From Rhabdornis inornatus (Eukaryota; Chordata; Aves; Passeriformes; Rhabdornithidae): 64,000 nt of DNA. Numbering within the stretch: position 1 is the stretch's first letter; every line of letters begins with the position of its first letter. The translations under genes and the position numbers were made by a program. The stretch lies in NCBI GenBank assembly GCA_013397075.1, contig VWZS01000842.1, forward strand, positions 34,176 to 98,175, given 5' to 3'. Positions 13,101 through 23,800 of the stretch are shown here, one piece after another. The notes beneath the pieces were generated by a model, which was not told where the DNA came from, made no database searches, and worked only from the letters and a program-made list of their open reading frames with translations.

Positions 13101-16100
13101 GAAGTAGGAGGAAGAGGGGCACATGTGGCCTTACAGCATTCGCCTTCCCAAGTCACTGTTTCACATGATGGAGGCCTGCTATCCTGGGTATGGCTGAACA
13201 CTTGCCTGCCCATAGGAAGTGGGGAATGAATTCCTTGGTTTGCTGTGCTTGTGTGCATGGCTTTTGTTTACTGAACTGTCTTTATCTCAACCCATGGGGT
13301 TTTCTCACTTTTTACCCTTCTGATTCTCTCCACCATCCCAGTGGAAAAGGAATAAGCAGCTGCATGGGGCTGAGTTGCCAGCTAGGATTAAGCTATAAAA
13401 ATATCACAAGAGGAACTTAAAGTACTGAGAAATCAGTGCAAAAATATTAGTGGTTGCTTATTTATCCATTTCCTTTGTCTTCTCCAAATCCACCTCCCAA
13501 TTTCACACTATTTTTCTGCCCTGTATAGAGCTCCTCACATGATCATTTATCAGTCCTCAAGACTCAAAGGTGGGTTGACAGTGCTGCTCATTGATGCTAA
13601 ATATAAAGCAGAAAAGCTTTTCGCTTTCTCCTGCTAGATACAACACCAATTTACATCAGTATTTACAAGGCAGAAATACATTTGTTATATTCTTCGCATA
13701 TTACTAAGATTTTATATTGTCCAGTATTGATCTCAGACACAATGTGCAAGATGAAACAATGGTAAACTGTTTTCAAAGCAGAACCTTTAATTTCTATCAT
13801 GGCACACCTTCTGGTTAGAGCTGAGATACACTCATCACCTGGCAGGCAGATGGGGAAAAGGGTTATGCCATCAAACCTTGTACTTGCTCCCCTTCTTGCT
13901 CCACTATTCTCCCTTCAGCCCCAAGGCCAACTTTACTGTACTGGGAAACTTCAGGCCCAGCTGACCCAACTCTATAATGCAGGAAAACAATTTTCTTTTG
14001 ACCAGATTAGTTTCCTGCTATGGAAGAGGTAAATGGTTTGATATGTAATATGGTGTGAAAGAGCCAGTGAAGAGGCAGGAACATGTATACAGGCGTGGAA
14101 CACGTTCCACTTTCAATGGAACTAAGTTGTTAATTCAACTTAAACCATAACATGAAACCCCAGCTTGCAAATGCAAGTATAACTTTCTGTCACTTACTTG
14201 AATCCATTCCTGTTCCGTCATCCAAAAAACACAGCATGAATCCACCTCGTAGGTCCTCTCGTTGCTCTGCAACAGAAGAGTTACTCACTAATCCCATAAG
14301 CAGAAGTTAAAAATTCCATAAAATGGGATCGATTGGTGTTAACAACAAAAGTAACACAACAAATGGGACTTTTACACCTGCAATATGGCTAAGCCGTAAG
14401 AAAGAGCACCACGCTTTTGTTACAGAATGACTAAGAACTTCTCCACTTCTGCGCTACAAAACTGTATCGTGTCAGTGGAGTTTTTTAGCATCCATTACAG
14501 TGACTCACTTCACCTGACCCCATGTGAAGGCTTGCTTCCCCAAGGTATTTGTAAAGACAACAGGCACTATGGCACAGAGAAATGGTAGAACAATAGAATT
14601 ATTCAGGTTGGAAACAACCCTCAAGATCACCAAGTCCAACCACAAACATAACACAGCTGAGCTCATTAAACCATGTCCCTAAACACCAGATATACATATT
14701 TTTTAAATATGGGTAGATACTGACTCCTGCACTGCCCTGGGCAGCCTGTTCCAGTGTCTGACTACACTTCCAGAGAAAAAATTTTCCCAAATATCCAATC
14801 TAAACTTCTCCTGGCACAACATAAGGCTGTTTTCTCTTGTTCCTGTCACTTGCTACCCAGGAGAAGAACCCAACCCCCACCTGACTGCATCCTTCTGTCA
14901 GGGAGTTGTCAGAGCAAGAAGGCCCCCCCAAGCCTCCTTTTCTCCAAGCTGACCCCCCAGCTTCCTTAGCCACTTCTCATCAGACTTGTGCTTCAGCTGC
15001 TTCTTCAGTGCCCTTGCCCTTCTCTGGACATGCTCCAGCCCTTCAATGTCTTCCTTGTCTGGAGAGGCCCAGTACTGACCCCAGGATTGGGCATAAGCAC
15101 CCTCACTCTTATTCTATCAAGGACAACATACATTTGCAGCCTAAATCCAAGTTAAGCACTGACTTAATTGCTGACATGCTAGGAAGCAGCAGGAGTGACT
15201 TACCAGTATAAATGTCTATTCTCGTGGCATCTGCGTCTCTACAAAGAAATAAAACCACAATTGCTATTCAAGTGTTAGACAGAAATTAAGCTAAAAATCC
15301 AGGCATATACAATCATTTCCAAAACAACTGACTGCACAGATCAAAGTCCACAAAGGCCCCACAACCATCACTGACAGAAAACACTGTCTTACTTTTTGTC
15401 TATTTGAACCTATACTCCAGCATAAGACATTGCTGGCACATGAACAGTTCTGGTGACATGAAGTACCACTGGCATTCTAACAAAAGTCATTCCGGGACTG
15501 GGAATCAAATGACTACACACTTCTCAGCTCCCTCCTGTACAAAGCAACACCTATAGTTTTCTGTTGAGCTGCATACAAAAGGTTTAGTAACTCCACATAA
15601 AGCTTCATCCCAATACATTCAAGATCGTTACAGGAAACCGTCATTACAAGATTACTGAAGTGAGGTCCCTTCACACACTGCATCCTCCCCTGTATTTGAA
15701 GGTACAGCATGTACAGCACTACTGCCCTCTTCTCAAACCAACCTTGGTTTACTGACAAGAAGTGTGGAGCTGCAGTGCTATAAGAAAACCCCACTTGACA
15801 AATGCCACAGCCACTTTGTTTCAATTTTGTACCTCCAGCCCAGCCCAGCTACCTTCTTCCCAGAAGACAACCTCATAGCCAGAGGGGAACCAAGAGGTGA
15901 ATGGAAAAACCACCCCCAAAGACCCCACTTTTTATTACCTTGTAGCAACCCTGAACACAGCACCAGTTCGCACGGGTGCACACACGCACACAGACACATA
16001 TACACAGACACACACACAGCTGATTCCCTAAAGAGAAGATTTCCAGCTCAAAAATGCCCCAGTTTCAGCTCCTTACATCACAAAACGTACACTGTGACAA

Positions 16101-19100
16101 ATCACATTTGAGAGAAAACAGTTCCAAAATATTTCCATAGTGTTTCATGACAGTACTTCCTGCAGCTCTAGAGAAAAGCATGCAAGGCTTGGGGGACTGC
16201 TATAGCAGGGAGTCTCCACACACGCGTGAAGACAGGTGACCCAACACCTGCAATTTCCAAAGACCATATCTCCGCAAGCGTCAAAATTCCTTCAGCTGTT
16301 ACTGCTCTATTTTTCAGCAACCCACTTCCGATTCGATTTTCATTGTCATTTTTGATACTATGATTATTTAGCTATCAGAAGAGTCACAGCTCCTGTAATA
16401 TTTATTTTAGCAATTTCTTTACACAAAGGCAGACTAGTTTTTTCTTTAAATCTATCTTCTGTTTGCTATCAATTTCCTTTGCAATATGAGTTGTTCCAGT
16501 ATTCATTCAAACCTGCCTTTCCAGGAATAATTTTCTTTTAGCAGTTTGATGTGGCAGCATAAGAGGAGCAAGTGAAATATTCATGCTAAATTGCAGCAAT
16601 GTCTTCTATTTTCTTGTAAAGTCTACTAGAAGTGAAAATTGCTTAAGATCAACTAATATATAGGTGAATTAAACTTTAACCAAAGTTACCTTGAGAATCA
16701 GGTGGTCTCAGGTACATACCTGGCATTATCTACAAGTTCAGCAAGGGCACCAAACAAGAACTCATGGGTAGTTCTGCAATGAAACACAGAAGTCAGCAGA
16801 GTCACACCAACACTTAAAAAATGAGAGACCTTTAAATAAACAAGAATTTCAACTACACTTTAAACAAATCCAGTCAAATGGGTACAATGCTATGGTCTGG
16901 CTGACAGCAGACTAGGTCCATGCAGCAGCCAGTCTGCCCCAAACTGCAGCTCACTATGGTCTAAAACATATCGCAGCTATACAGACACGATGGAGAACAG
17001 GATGATCCAATGAACCAGCCTACGACCCAGTCATCAGATCATGGAAGTCCTTATTCAGCACACTGACAGGTCTTTTCATGGCAACTAAATACTTTTCATG
17101 GCAACTAAATATAAGTAAATATGGCCAGATTAGGATTATCATAGAACGATAGAATAGTTTGAGTTGAAAGGGACCTTAAAGCTCATTTCATTCCAGTCCT
17201 CCTGCCATGGGTAAGGACACCTTGCTCCAAGCCCTACCCAACACCTTGAACACTTCTGGGGACGTGGTAGCCACAGCTGCTCTGGGCAACAAGACATGCA
17301 CAACATGTTGAACAAGATGAGTCTCCCCCATGCATACAGTCCAATTGCAGAAGTTATTTGTGACAGAAAAAAGCTTCCAGATCCTGGCTAACGTCCAGCA
17401 GGTGCAACTGCAACTAATCCAGAGAAAGAGTCTTCTGATACCACTGTACCACGCCACCTTCCCAAGTTAACGCTAAAATCATGAACCCAGCTACCACTTC
17501 AGCACAATCTCAAGAGACATGTTTAGTTTCCAGCCTCTTAACTGCCACCTCTTATAAGCAGCTCCCAATTCAAAGCCATTAGTTATATGCCTCAACATTG
17601 AAAGAATATAGACGGCGAGGAAAACTTACGCAGCTAATAAAAATCATTATAATACATTGCTGTCAACATAAATGCTGTATCTCCACTCCATGCCTAAGCT
17701 GGCAACCTAACTTCAAAATCTAACAATTATCTCAAACATAGATGAGCCAAATCCACCATGATGTTCACAGCAAAGATGTGGAGAAACAGTTGATAGAATC
17801 TGTTGCTCCTCTAGGCTGTTCAATTATCAAGACCTCAGAAATTAGTCTTATCAACATGTTTCAGTTTGCACAAAACCCTCACATACAGCCAACCGGTGAC
17901 CAAAGAGAAGATATTTATTCATATTTTCAGCCTTCCAAGAACAGACACATAAGTACATCCCACACATAAAATATACAGTTGTCCACACTGTTAATAACCG
18001 CAAAACAAGCTTTCATATCCATCTTCAAGGTGATCACACTGAACCCATCAACACAGCTCCACCCAGAGGAAAACACATCAGCCTTCGAAGTTATCACTAA
18101 AATCATGGGAACAGAGATTTCCGTATCTCCACTCTCCTGCAGAGACAAGACCAATGGGAACAGTGTTCGGAAGAGCATCTACCCAATCAGAAAGCTTCCA
18201 TAGAGACACAATCTTGGCATTCCCTCCTTTGAACAGGATTTCCTGCTGTCCTGGTTTCAGCAGGCATTGAGTTAATTTTCTTCTCAGTATGTGTTACAGA
18301 GTTGTGTTTTGTATTTAGTGTGAGAATAATGTTGATAACACACCAATGTCTGGTGCGAAGCCATGCATACCCTAAGACAAGGACTTTTTAGTGTCCTATG
18401 CTAGTCAGCCATACAGGAAGCTGGAGGGGAGCATGGCCAGGACAGCTGACCCAAATCAGCCAGAGGAATATTCCACACCACAGAATGTTCTGCTCAGTCT
18501 ACAAACTGGTGGAGCTGGCCAAGAGGGGTCAATCGCTGCTGGGGGACAGGCTGGGCATGGGTCAGTGGGTGCTGAGCAATTGTATTGAGCATCACTTGAC
18601 TTTTGGGGTCTATTCCTCTCACTCTTTTTCCTATTATTATCATGTGTTTCTTCACTCCAATTTTTGAACTGCTCTTATCTCAGCCCATGGGTCATAGCCT
18701 TGTACAATTCACCTCCCCATCCCACTGGGGAGGTGAGTGAGCAGATATATAAAATGATTACAGATTTCAAGTGTTCTCTTGAGTTTACAAGTGTCTATTC
18801 AGCTCCACAGGTCAACATCACAGGTCAACATCACATACTTCCTTATTTAGGAAGTAATCCACAAGCAAATGGATGTTACCACTAGTAATTATGTTTCATG
18901 AGCACCTTTTACTCCACAATTTTAGGAACACTTCAAAGAAAAGATGCAAATAAAATACAAATCAAGATTTCCAAACAAAGATGCTGGAACAAAACAACTG
19001 ATAACACAGCTACAGATGATAAGAAAGGCAAAACAAAACATCTCCACATAGCCTGACACTGTACTGATCTCGACCATCTCCCAAAACAACAACCTCTTGT

Positions 19101-22100
19101 GCTGACACAAGCAAAGGGAAACCTTGCCACAGGCCAACGAAATTCACTCCAGCTATTTATCACTAACAGAAATGAATATATGTGATAAAAGTCTTCTATT
19201 CAATTTATGAGTTTGAACACACTAATCAATATCTAACTAAAGTCACATGAAGTGCGCCAGTCTGATTTAATCAACTAATCTCAAACAAACCCCACGGTCT
19301 TGCCTTACAGTCACAAGTGCCTGAAATACTTCACATCCATCACGATCAACCAGTGACCATCTCTCACACCTCCCCAACAAAGTTTGGGATTATTTTACTT
19401 GCAACACGACTTTAAAAAAAGAAGACAAGCTGTTGGCAAAACGAAGTCTATCAGAGCTTGCAAGTAACCTGCAAACATTGCGAGCTTATTTTAGATAGGC
19501 ATCATCAGAGGCAACAGCCTGCATCAGAGCATCCAAATCACACACATAGAATCACACATACACAGAATCACAAGGTTGGAAGAGACCTCCAAGGTCATCA
19601 AGTCCAACCCAACCCAACACCTCAACTACAGTGCCACATCCAGTCTTTTTTTAAACACATCCAGAGATGGTGACTCCACCACCTCCCTGGGCAAACCATT
19701 CCAATACTTTATCACCCTTTCTACAACTATTACTGCCATACAATGGTCGAAACAACATATAGAAGGGAGGAAAGTATTATCAAAATCCATAGTGTCAACA
19801 ACAGCTCATCTGGGTAGACATAGACTAGCCTGGACCATCCCACAATGTGCATCTTCCATTTGAGCCAGCTCCACACAGAACTGGAGGCTTGACAAGGAAT
19901 AGAACAAGGGAGTCCAACACTGGCAGTTTATTGAAACATAGATGACAAAAGGTCAAGTTAGACGGCTCTTAAATACAACCAACTTCAAACACCTCTACAA
20001 AGAATCATTTTGAGTAATGTCCAAAAGGAAGAAAAGCTTCTTTAGTGAGCAGTTCCTACAGGAACCCCCTGCCTGAACCTAGTCGGACTCCAGACCCTGT
20101 AGACAAGTACCTAATAACTAATGAGAGACTTAAGACCACTTTTGCTCTGAAGGAGGGCACATCTGGGAAAATGTTTTATTTTGGCACATGCGTCAGGAAC
20201 AACAGCCATTCTCTAAGTAATGCACTCTGTTTCAGGCCAAAACAGACAAAAAGCACAAGAGGGAATTTAGGGGGTAGGGAGATATTGTTGGTCTGTTATT
20301 ACTAACTTTCCTCAAGTCCATAATTTAGTCATCCTGAAGTCTATTTGAGTGACCTTCTTCCATTCCAACTGTATTCACCAGGAGAATTCTAGTTACACAA
20401 CAACATACAAGTTACAAGCTAAAGGCTATCTACTGCTAGAAGACAATTTCAGGTCCTCAACTTTTAACAAACTCCTTCCATTTTTTATTATAAATATTCA
20501 AAATATGCAAATACTGATTGACTTGTCTCTGTTATATTTTTGGCATCATCTCAAAGAATACCTTCAGAAGTATCTTATTGCAACAGCATTTAATTGTTAA
20601 TGAAAACCAGCAGGTGACTGGAAAGTCATAAAACAATGCACGTGTAATCTTCATGGGCTCATGCACATTGATTTTTATTCTAGGATCTAAAAGAACTTTA
20701 ACATAGAAACATTAAGGGTTGAAAAAGACCTTTAAAGGTCATCTAGTCCAACCTCCAGCCATAGGAAGAAACACCTTCCACTAGGCCAGGCTGCTCTAAG
20801 CCCCATCCAACCTGGCCTTGGACACTTTGAGGGATGGGGCAGCCACAGCTTCTCTGGACAACCTGTGCCAGGGCCTCCCCACCCTCACAAGGAAGAATGT
20901 CTTCCTCCTATCTAGCCTGAATATACACTCTTAGGTTAAAGCCATTACCATTATCATCACTACAGAACTTCCTAAAAAGTCTGTCTCCAAGTAAAGAACT
21001 TGGAAAAGCACGGTGACACTTTTACTTTTAAAAAAATATAGCAACTGAATCAACTCATGTAGATCCTGGAGGCTCAACTCTATGTGCCATCAGACATGTA
21101 AGCAGTAAGCCACTATGGGAAAGATCTGCTGAAGGTCCTCAAGCTCAAGGACTGTCTCCCATAAAGCACTTCAGACCAAGCGCTCAGAGTTAGACATAAA
21201 GAAACTTTTCTGAAAGGCCTTAAAAAGAAAGAAAGAGAAGAAAAAAGACATGGTTTTCTTCTGCATCCTAACAGCCAGATGGTTGGTCTTTCACTGCAAT
21301 TTAAAGAATTTCTACTTCCTTGACTATAAGAACACGCTTAGCATTGAACTGAATTTATCTATGAAGGGATGGTCTTCCTCAGCAAGAGAGAACAGTCCAA
21401 AAGACCAGTTTCCTTTATCAAAATCCCTATGCTGGCCTTGGGTTGATTTGGGGATTGGTTCTTTTTATTTTTTTTAGCTTTTTTTTTTTTTACTAGAGGA
21501 GCAGGAGAGGTTATTTGTAACGGGTTAGTTTGGCGCTTTCTTCATTTTTATGACTTCCATTACTCCCATTGCCATTCTTAGGGAAGCATTTGACTTATGC
21601 ACTGATTCCCATAACATCAAAAGGCTCTTTGTTCACAATGGACAAGAAACTCTGGCTTTGGCTTATCCAAGCATTAGCTTCCAGCTCCTCCCAAGAATTT
21701 GGTAATGCAGGTATCACTGTAGACGTGCAGCACACCACAAGCAGACAGCAGCGTAAGCACAATGGCAACATGAAGTAGCTTAAATATACTTGAGAGCAGC
21801 AGCAACAACTCAGTCTTTTCTACAGCACAGGCTTTATCTTCTTATGAAGATGGACAGAGTTCTGGAGCTTTGCAGGCGAACACAACCTGCTCACAGAGCA
21901 TTGCCATCATCTGCACAGTCTTCTAATCCATAAAAAAAGATTGTCTTCTGCAGCTGGACATGAGAATTTCACAAATCAACAACCGCACCACAACATGACT
22001 CAGTATTGTCCATCTTCAGGCACCAGACTGTTCAGTCCATGTGCAACTGCTACCAGCCAAGCTAGAGAGCAGACCCAAATGTGACATGGAGCCATTACTA

Positions 22101-23125
22101 GGTTTAATCCCCTGTTCAAAGCCCATTACTTTCCTGATTCTGAAAATAAATGGATTGCAATGGTCTTGGCATAGGTAAGTGAGATTAGTCTCAACTCTTC
22201 TTGCAGATGTATCTCATTACCAACAGAATCAGACAAAAATACTTTGAAACCAAGTTGCTGTGTTTCTGTGCCATCTTCTGACTGCTGTAGACCACTGTGA
22301 TCCTTCACATGTTGAAAAGGGAAACAAAAATATAAACCCGCACTTTATTTGTTCTTCTATTGATGGATAACAGTAAGTCAACTCTTCCATAAAACATCAG
22401 CAGACAATCTTACGCTGGTGACCGACCAGCTGATCAAAATGAAGCAATGCCAAGTGGTTCCACAGAGTTCTTCCAGTTTGGGCAGAACACACTCTTTCAT
22501 CTCCTCTATATATGGTATTACAAGGCTTAGAAGCAGAAGGCAGTTGTTAACGGGTGCCTGATCCCGCTAAGCACTGCCTCCTGATGGTGCTTCTCATTTT
22601 CTAGACATGCGCTCAGAAGAAATTCATTTCAAATAACGGCTTTGCCTCTTCTCAAGAGGTGTTATTTTGGGGGGTTCACTGGCGACATGCAAAAATTTGA
22701 CTGGAAAAAGAGTATCATAATCCTGTTAAAAATAAACCTGCAAAACACTCAGTCACACACAAAGCCAGATGGCTGCAGATGCGGGTGGCTGGCATGGCAG
22801 CGCACAAACTGCTCTGCAGAGGTCCGGCCGTGCGGGTTTGGTTGCCCAAAGGGCCTCCCCGTTCCTCCCGGAGCCTCCTGTCCCCATGCACTGACTCTCC
22901 GTGACCTGCGGACTTGCCCGCGGTGAACCAGCCGGTCCCTGGAGGGACCACGAGGCGCCGAGGCCGGGGGCCGCTCAGCCCCACTGGCCCGCGTGGCTTC
23001 GGCCAGGCCCATCACACCCTACCGGTGAAGGCCCGCTCCACCCCAGCCGGTACTCACGAGTTGGTGTGCAGGTATTCGAAGGTAAGCTGGGCCCGGTTCA
23101 GGCTGCTGTAATTGCCCAGGGACAT
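1009..23125 (-). CDS. MORC2: MORC2, ATPase/CW-type zinc-finger chromatin protein, 5' part (9 coding exons, residues 1-275)
   Basis: MORC2 is a nuclear GHKL-family ATPase that acts with the HUSH complex in chromatin compaction and silencing. Nine exons on the minus strand join in phase: 23058-23125, 16720-16773, 15204-15238, 14198-14266, 5562-5652, 3913-4021, 2550-2709, 2358-2469 and 1009-1134. They give 824 coding bases with no indel against the human protein as I recall it. The Bergerat ATP-site motif ELVDNARDADA is intact, with the catalytic Glu at 35 and the Mg-binding Asn at 39. The DDGTG motif falls at 68-72. Ser87 and Arg252, the positions altered in human Charcot-Marie-Tooth 2Z, are conserved. 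The transducer-like fold continues to residue 275, where the frame leaves the window in a split codon. The coiled coil, CW zinc finger and chromo-like parts lie further left. The start at 23125 is chosen because it aligns with the human start. Confidence 0.97.
2358..2469 (-). CDS. MORC2: MORC2 coding exon 8
   Basis: A 112-base exon encoding TLVIIFNLKLMDNGEPELD followed by the variable linker up to PPEG. The acceptor is TGCTCAG and the donor GTAAGT. Confidence 0.95.
2550..2709 (-). CDS. MORC2: MORC2 coding exon 7
   Basis: A 160-base exon starting VIVPLPTWNARSREPV and ending KIRGEK. The segment around WEVMDQFDKIRGEK differs more from human than the rest, which is a tolerant surface region in the family. 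The acceptor is TTGCAG and the donor GTACAT. Confidence 0.95.
3913..4021 (-). CDS. MORC2: MORC2 coding exon 6
   Basis: A 109-base exon encoding GSMRIGKDFILFTKK and on to EDEGIDE, the end of the GHKL core. The donor GTTTGC is weaker than consensus, but the next exon continues exactly in the family order. Confidence 0.95.
5562..5652 (-). CDS. MORC2: MORC2 coding exon 5
   Basis: A 91-base exon encoding EAASVIQFGKSAKRS and then TQIGQYGNGLK, the ATP-lid region with Ser87. The donor is GTAGGT, two bases into the Ser codon. Using the next GT three bases on would put a TAG in frame, so the upstream donor must be used. Confidence 0.95.
6978..7004. repeat. (ATT)n microsatellite in MORC2 intron
   Basis: About eight consecutive ATT/TTA units followed by degenerate units to about 7020, within the long intron between exons 4 and 5. 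Confidence 0.85.
8556..9700 (+). mobile_element. Degraded CR1 LINE, reverse-transcriptase to 3' part
   Basis: The plus strand keeps readable fragments of a CR1 reverse transcriptase: LDFNKVLDTVYHSLFLDKL, the fragment VGNWLMGHAQKR, and the palm-to-thumb segment near 9235 (RPHLQYCVQF). These lie in broken frames with stops. It ends near 9700 in the usual CR1 3' context ('atgatctttgaggtacttt'). It is a dead copy inside a MORC2 intron, in the opposite orientation to the gene. Confidence 0.85.
10055..10283 (+). mobile_element. CR1 3' end fragment
   Basis: Matches the CR1 3' end on the plus strand: 'ttcttcaccaaagcggtggt', then 'cattggaacaggctccccag', and the terminal 'aagattctatgattgtgat' motif. 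The conceptual peptide RHWNRLPRAVV is the typical CR1 C-terminus. It may be the same insertion as the element at 8556-9700 or a second one. Confidence 0.85.
12085..12318 (+). mobile_element. Probable avian LTR 3' part
   Basis: The run from the 'cctgttgctgttttgcttgt' block to the terminal 'aaaccaagaca' resembles the 3' half of avian endogenous-retrovirus solo LTRs. The 5' boundary is not clear and could reach back to about 11.7 kb. No internal viral genes are seen. Confidence 0.45.
12722..13399 (+). mobile_element. Avian ERVL-type solo LTR, interrupted by a CR1
   Basis: This is a solo-LTR-like element of a type common in bird genomes. It starts 'tgtctgggttgggctggg'. It contains a TATA-like 'cagataaagctgggg' and a conserved block 'ggctgaacacttgcctgccc', then 'ctgtctttatctcaaccca'. 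It ends near 'ttgccagctaggattaa'. The same family recurs at 18247. A minus-strand CR1 interrupts it at 12962-13075, so the LTR is older than that CR1. Confidence 0.7.
12962..13075 (-). mobile_element. CR1 3' end nested in the LTR
   Basis: On the plus strand it reads 'gatgccttccactagaccag' and 'gctgctccaagcctcatgca', the reverse complement of the CR1 3' end. LTR sequence continues directly on both sides. Confidence 0.75.
14198..14266 (-). CDS. MORC2: MORC2 coding exon 4 (GHKL motif II)
   Basis: A 69-base exon encoding QREDLRGGFMLCFLDDGTG, the second nucleotide-binding motif. Residue 71 is Thr where human has Ala. The acceptor is TTGCAG and the donor GTAAGT. Confidence 0.95.
14586..15095 (-). 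mobile_element. CR1 fragment
   Basis: The reverse-orientation CR1 tail begins 'aatagaattattcaggttgg'. It is followed by 'gggcagcctgttccagtgtc', 'aacttctcctggcacaacat' and 'cttctctggacatgctccag'. It lies in the MORC2 intron between exons 3 and 4 and ends only about 110 bases from the exon 3 donor. Confidence 0.85.
15204..15238 (-). CDS. MORC2: MORC2 coding exon 3
   Basis: A 35-base micro-exon that encodes the end of the N-box, DADATRIDIYT. The acceptor is TTTGTAG and the donor GTAAGT. It keeps the frame between exons 2 and 4. Confidence 0.93.
15967..16019. repeat. Imperfect (CA)n microsatellite
   Basis: A CA-rich dinucleotide tract interrupted by g and t, in the intron between MORC2 exons 2 and 3. 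A shorter similar tract lies at 5699-5716. Confidence 0.75.
16720..16773 (-). CDS. MORC2: MORC2 coding exon 2 (N-box of the ATP site)
   Basis: A 54-base exon between a TTGCAG acceptor and a GTATGT donor. It encodes TTHEFLFGALAELVDNA, which carries the catalytic Glu35 and Asn39 of the GHKL fold. The junction codon with exon 1 gives Ser, as in the family. Confidence 0.95.
17072..17111. repeat. Exact 20-bp tandem duplication
   Basis: The unit 'cttttcatggcaactaaata' occurs twice head to tail with no mismatch, just upstream of a CR1 fragment in MORC2 intron 1. Confidence 0.9.
17141..17300 (-). mobile_element. CR1 3' end fragment
   Basis: Reverse-orientation CR1: 'atcatagaacgatagaatag' followed by 'ttgaaagggaccttaaagct' and the 'tcctgccatgggtaaggaca' block. 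It lies in MORC2 intron 1. Confidence 0.85.
18247..18742 (+). mobile_element. Avian ERVL-type solo LTR, 3' truncated
   Basis: It begins 'tgtcctggtttcagcaggca' and contains 'tgagaataatgttgataaca' and 'gccaggacagctgacccaaa'. It ends in the 'catcccactggggaggtgag' block. It is the same family as 12722-13399 but better preserved at its 5' end. No internal viral genes flank it. Confidence 0.75.
18810..18835. repeat. 13-bp tandem duplication
   Basis: The unit 'aggtcaacatcac' occurs twice in a row downstream of the LTR. Confidence 0.8.
19558..19760 (-). mobile_element. CR1 3' end fragment
   Basis: Reverse-orientation CR1: 'agaatcacaaggttggaaga', then 'caaggtcatcaagtccaacc' and 'ctccaccacctccctgggca', in MORC2 intron 1. 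Confidence 0.85.
20702..20945 (-). mobile_element. CR1 3' end fragment
   Basis: Reverse-orientation CR1: 'catctagtccaacctccagc', then 'accttccactaggccaggct' and 'agccacagcttctctggaca', in MORC2 intron 1. Confidence 0.88.
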
Positions 23126-23800
23126 GGCGGCAGTGGCCGCCATCGGGCCTGGGCCCGTGCCGCATGCACCGGCGGCCGCGCGCGCCTCGAGCCCTCCCCG
23201 CCCCCTGCCAGTCACGGCCCCCGCCGGAGGAGCAGCCGGCGCTGCACTGCACTCCGTTATGCCGCGCCCCACCACCCCCTCGTGGTGCGGCGCGGCGCGG
23301 CGCGGTGCGGCGCCGTCCCGACGCGGGCCCGCTTTGTCTCCGCCGCGCAGCAATCGCACCCGGCGCCGCAACTTCCCCCCGCGGGGCGGAGACACGCGGC
23401 TGCTACCCATTGGTCAAGAAGAGGCACGTGATGCAAGTGCCTCGGCGCGGCCAATGTGGGCTCTGCGCCGCCGCGTGACGGGCGTGCGCGGCCGGGAGGA
23501 AGCGGCGCAGGTGGGTGAGTGCGGGCCGCGCGGCCGCTCCGGGACCCTCCGAGACCCTTGGCGGGACCCCCATTTTCCCCCAGGCACCGTCCCGGCGGCA
23601 GCCGAGCGCTTCAGCGCCGCGGGACAGGCCGCCGCGGCCTCCTAGGGCGGGAGAGCGGGTGTGGTGGGGCCGGGCCCGGGAGCGGGAGCCCCGTCCGGCC
23701 CTGCGCGAACTCGCCGATCGCCGCGGTACCGGCAGCGTGCGCGGGGGGGCACCAGCTGGCGGGGACTGCTGGATGCCGGGTTGGAGCGGGTGAGGCCCGC
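22790..23800. promoter_or_regulatory. CpG-rich bidirectional promoter of MORC2 and the divergent transcript
   Basis: Dense CpG sequence covers MORC2 exon 1 and continues about 650 bases upstream of it, in sharp contrast to the AT-rich introns. Between the MORC2 start (23125) and the divergent plus-strand unit are an inverted CCAAT box (ATTGG at 23409-23413), a palindromic E-box CACGTG (23425-23430) and a direct CCAAT box (23451-23455). No TATA box is apparent. This arrangement is typical of a head-to-head CpG-island promoter. MORC2 and TUG1 are divergent in mammals. Transcription start sites cannot be fixed from sequence alone. Confidence 0.75.
23058..23125 (-). CDS. MORC2: MORC2 coding exon 1
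   Basis: Encodes the N-terminus, with MSLGNYSSLNRAQLTFEY readable on the minus strand, matching the MORC2 family after the first four residues. The donor is GTGAGTA at 23057-23051. A second in-frame ATG lies six codons upstream at 23143. It would add MAATAA, and I treat it as 5' UTR because human MORC2 starts at the downstream position. Confidence 0.95.

Noticed and set aside
23112..23645. 177-codon plus-strand frame across the MORC2/TUG1 promoter
   Set aside because: It overlaps MORC2 exon 1 in antisense and the promoter CpG island. Its Arg/Pro/Ala composition is that of a translated CpG island.
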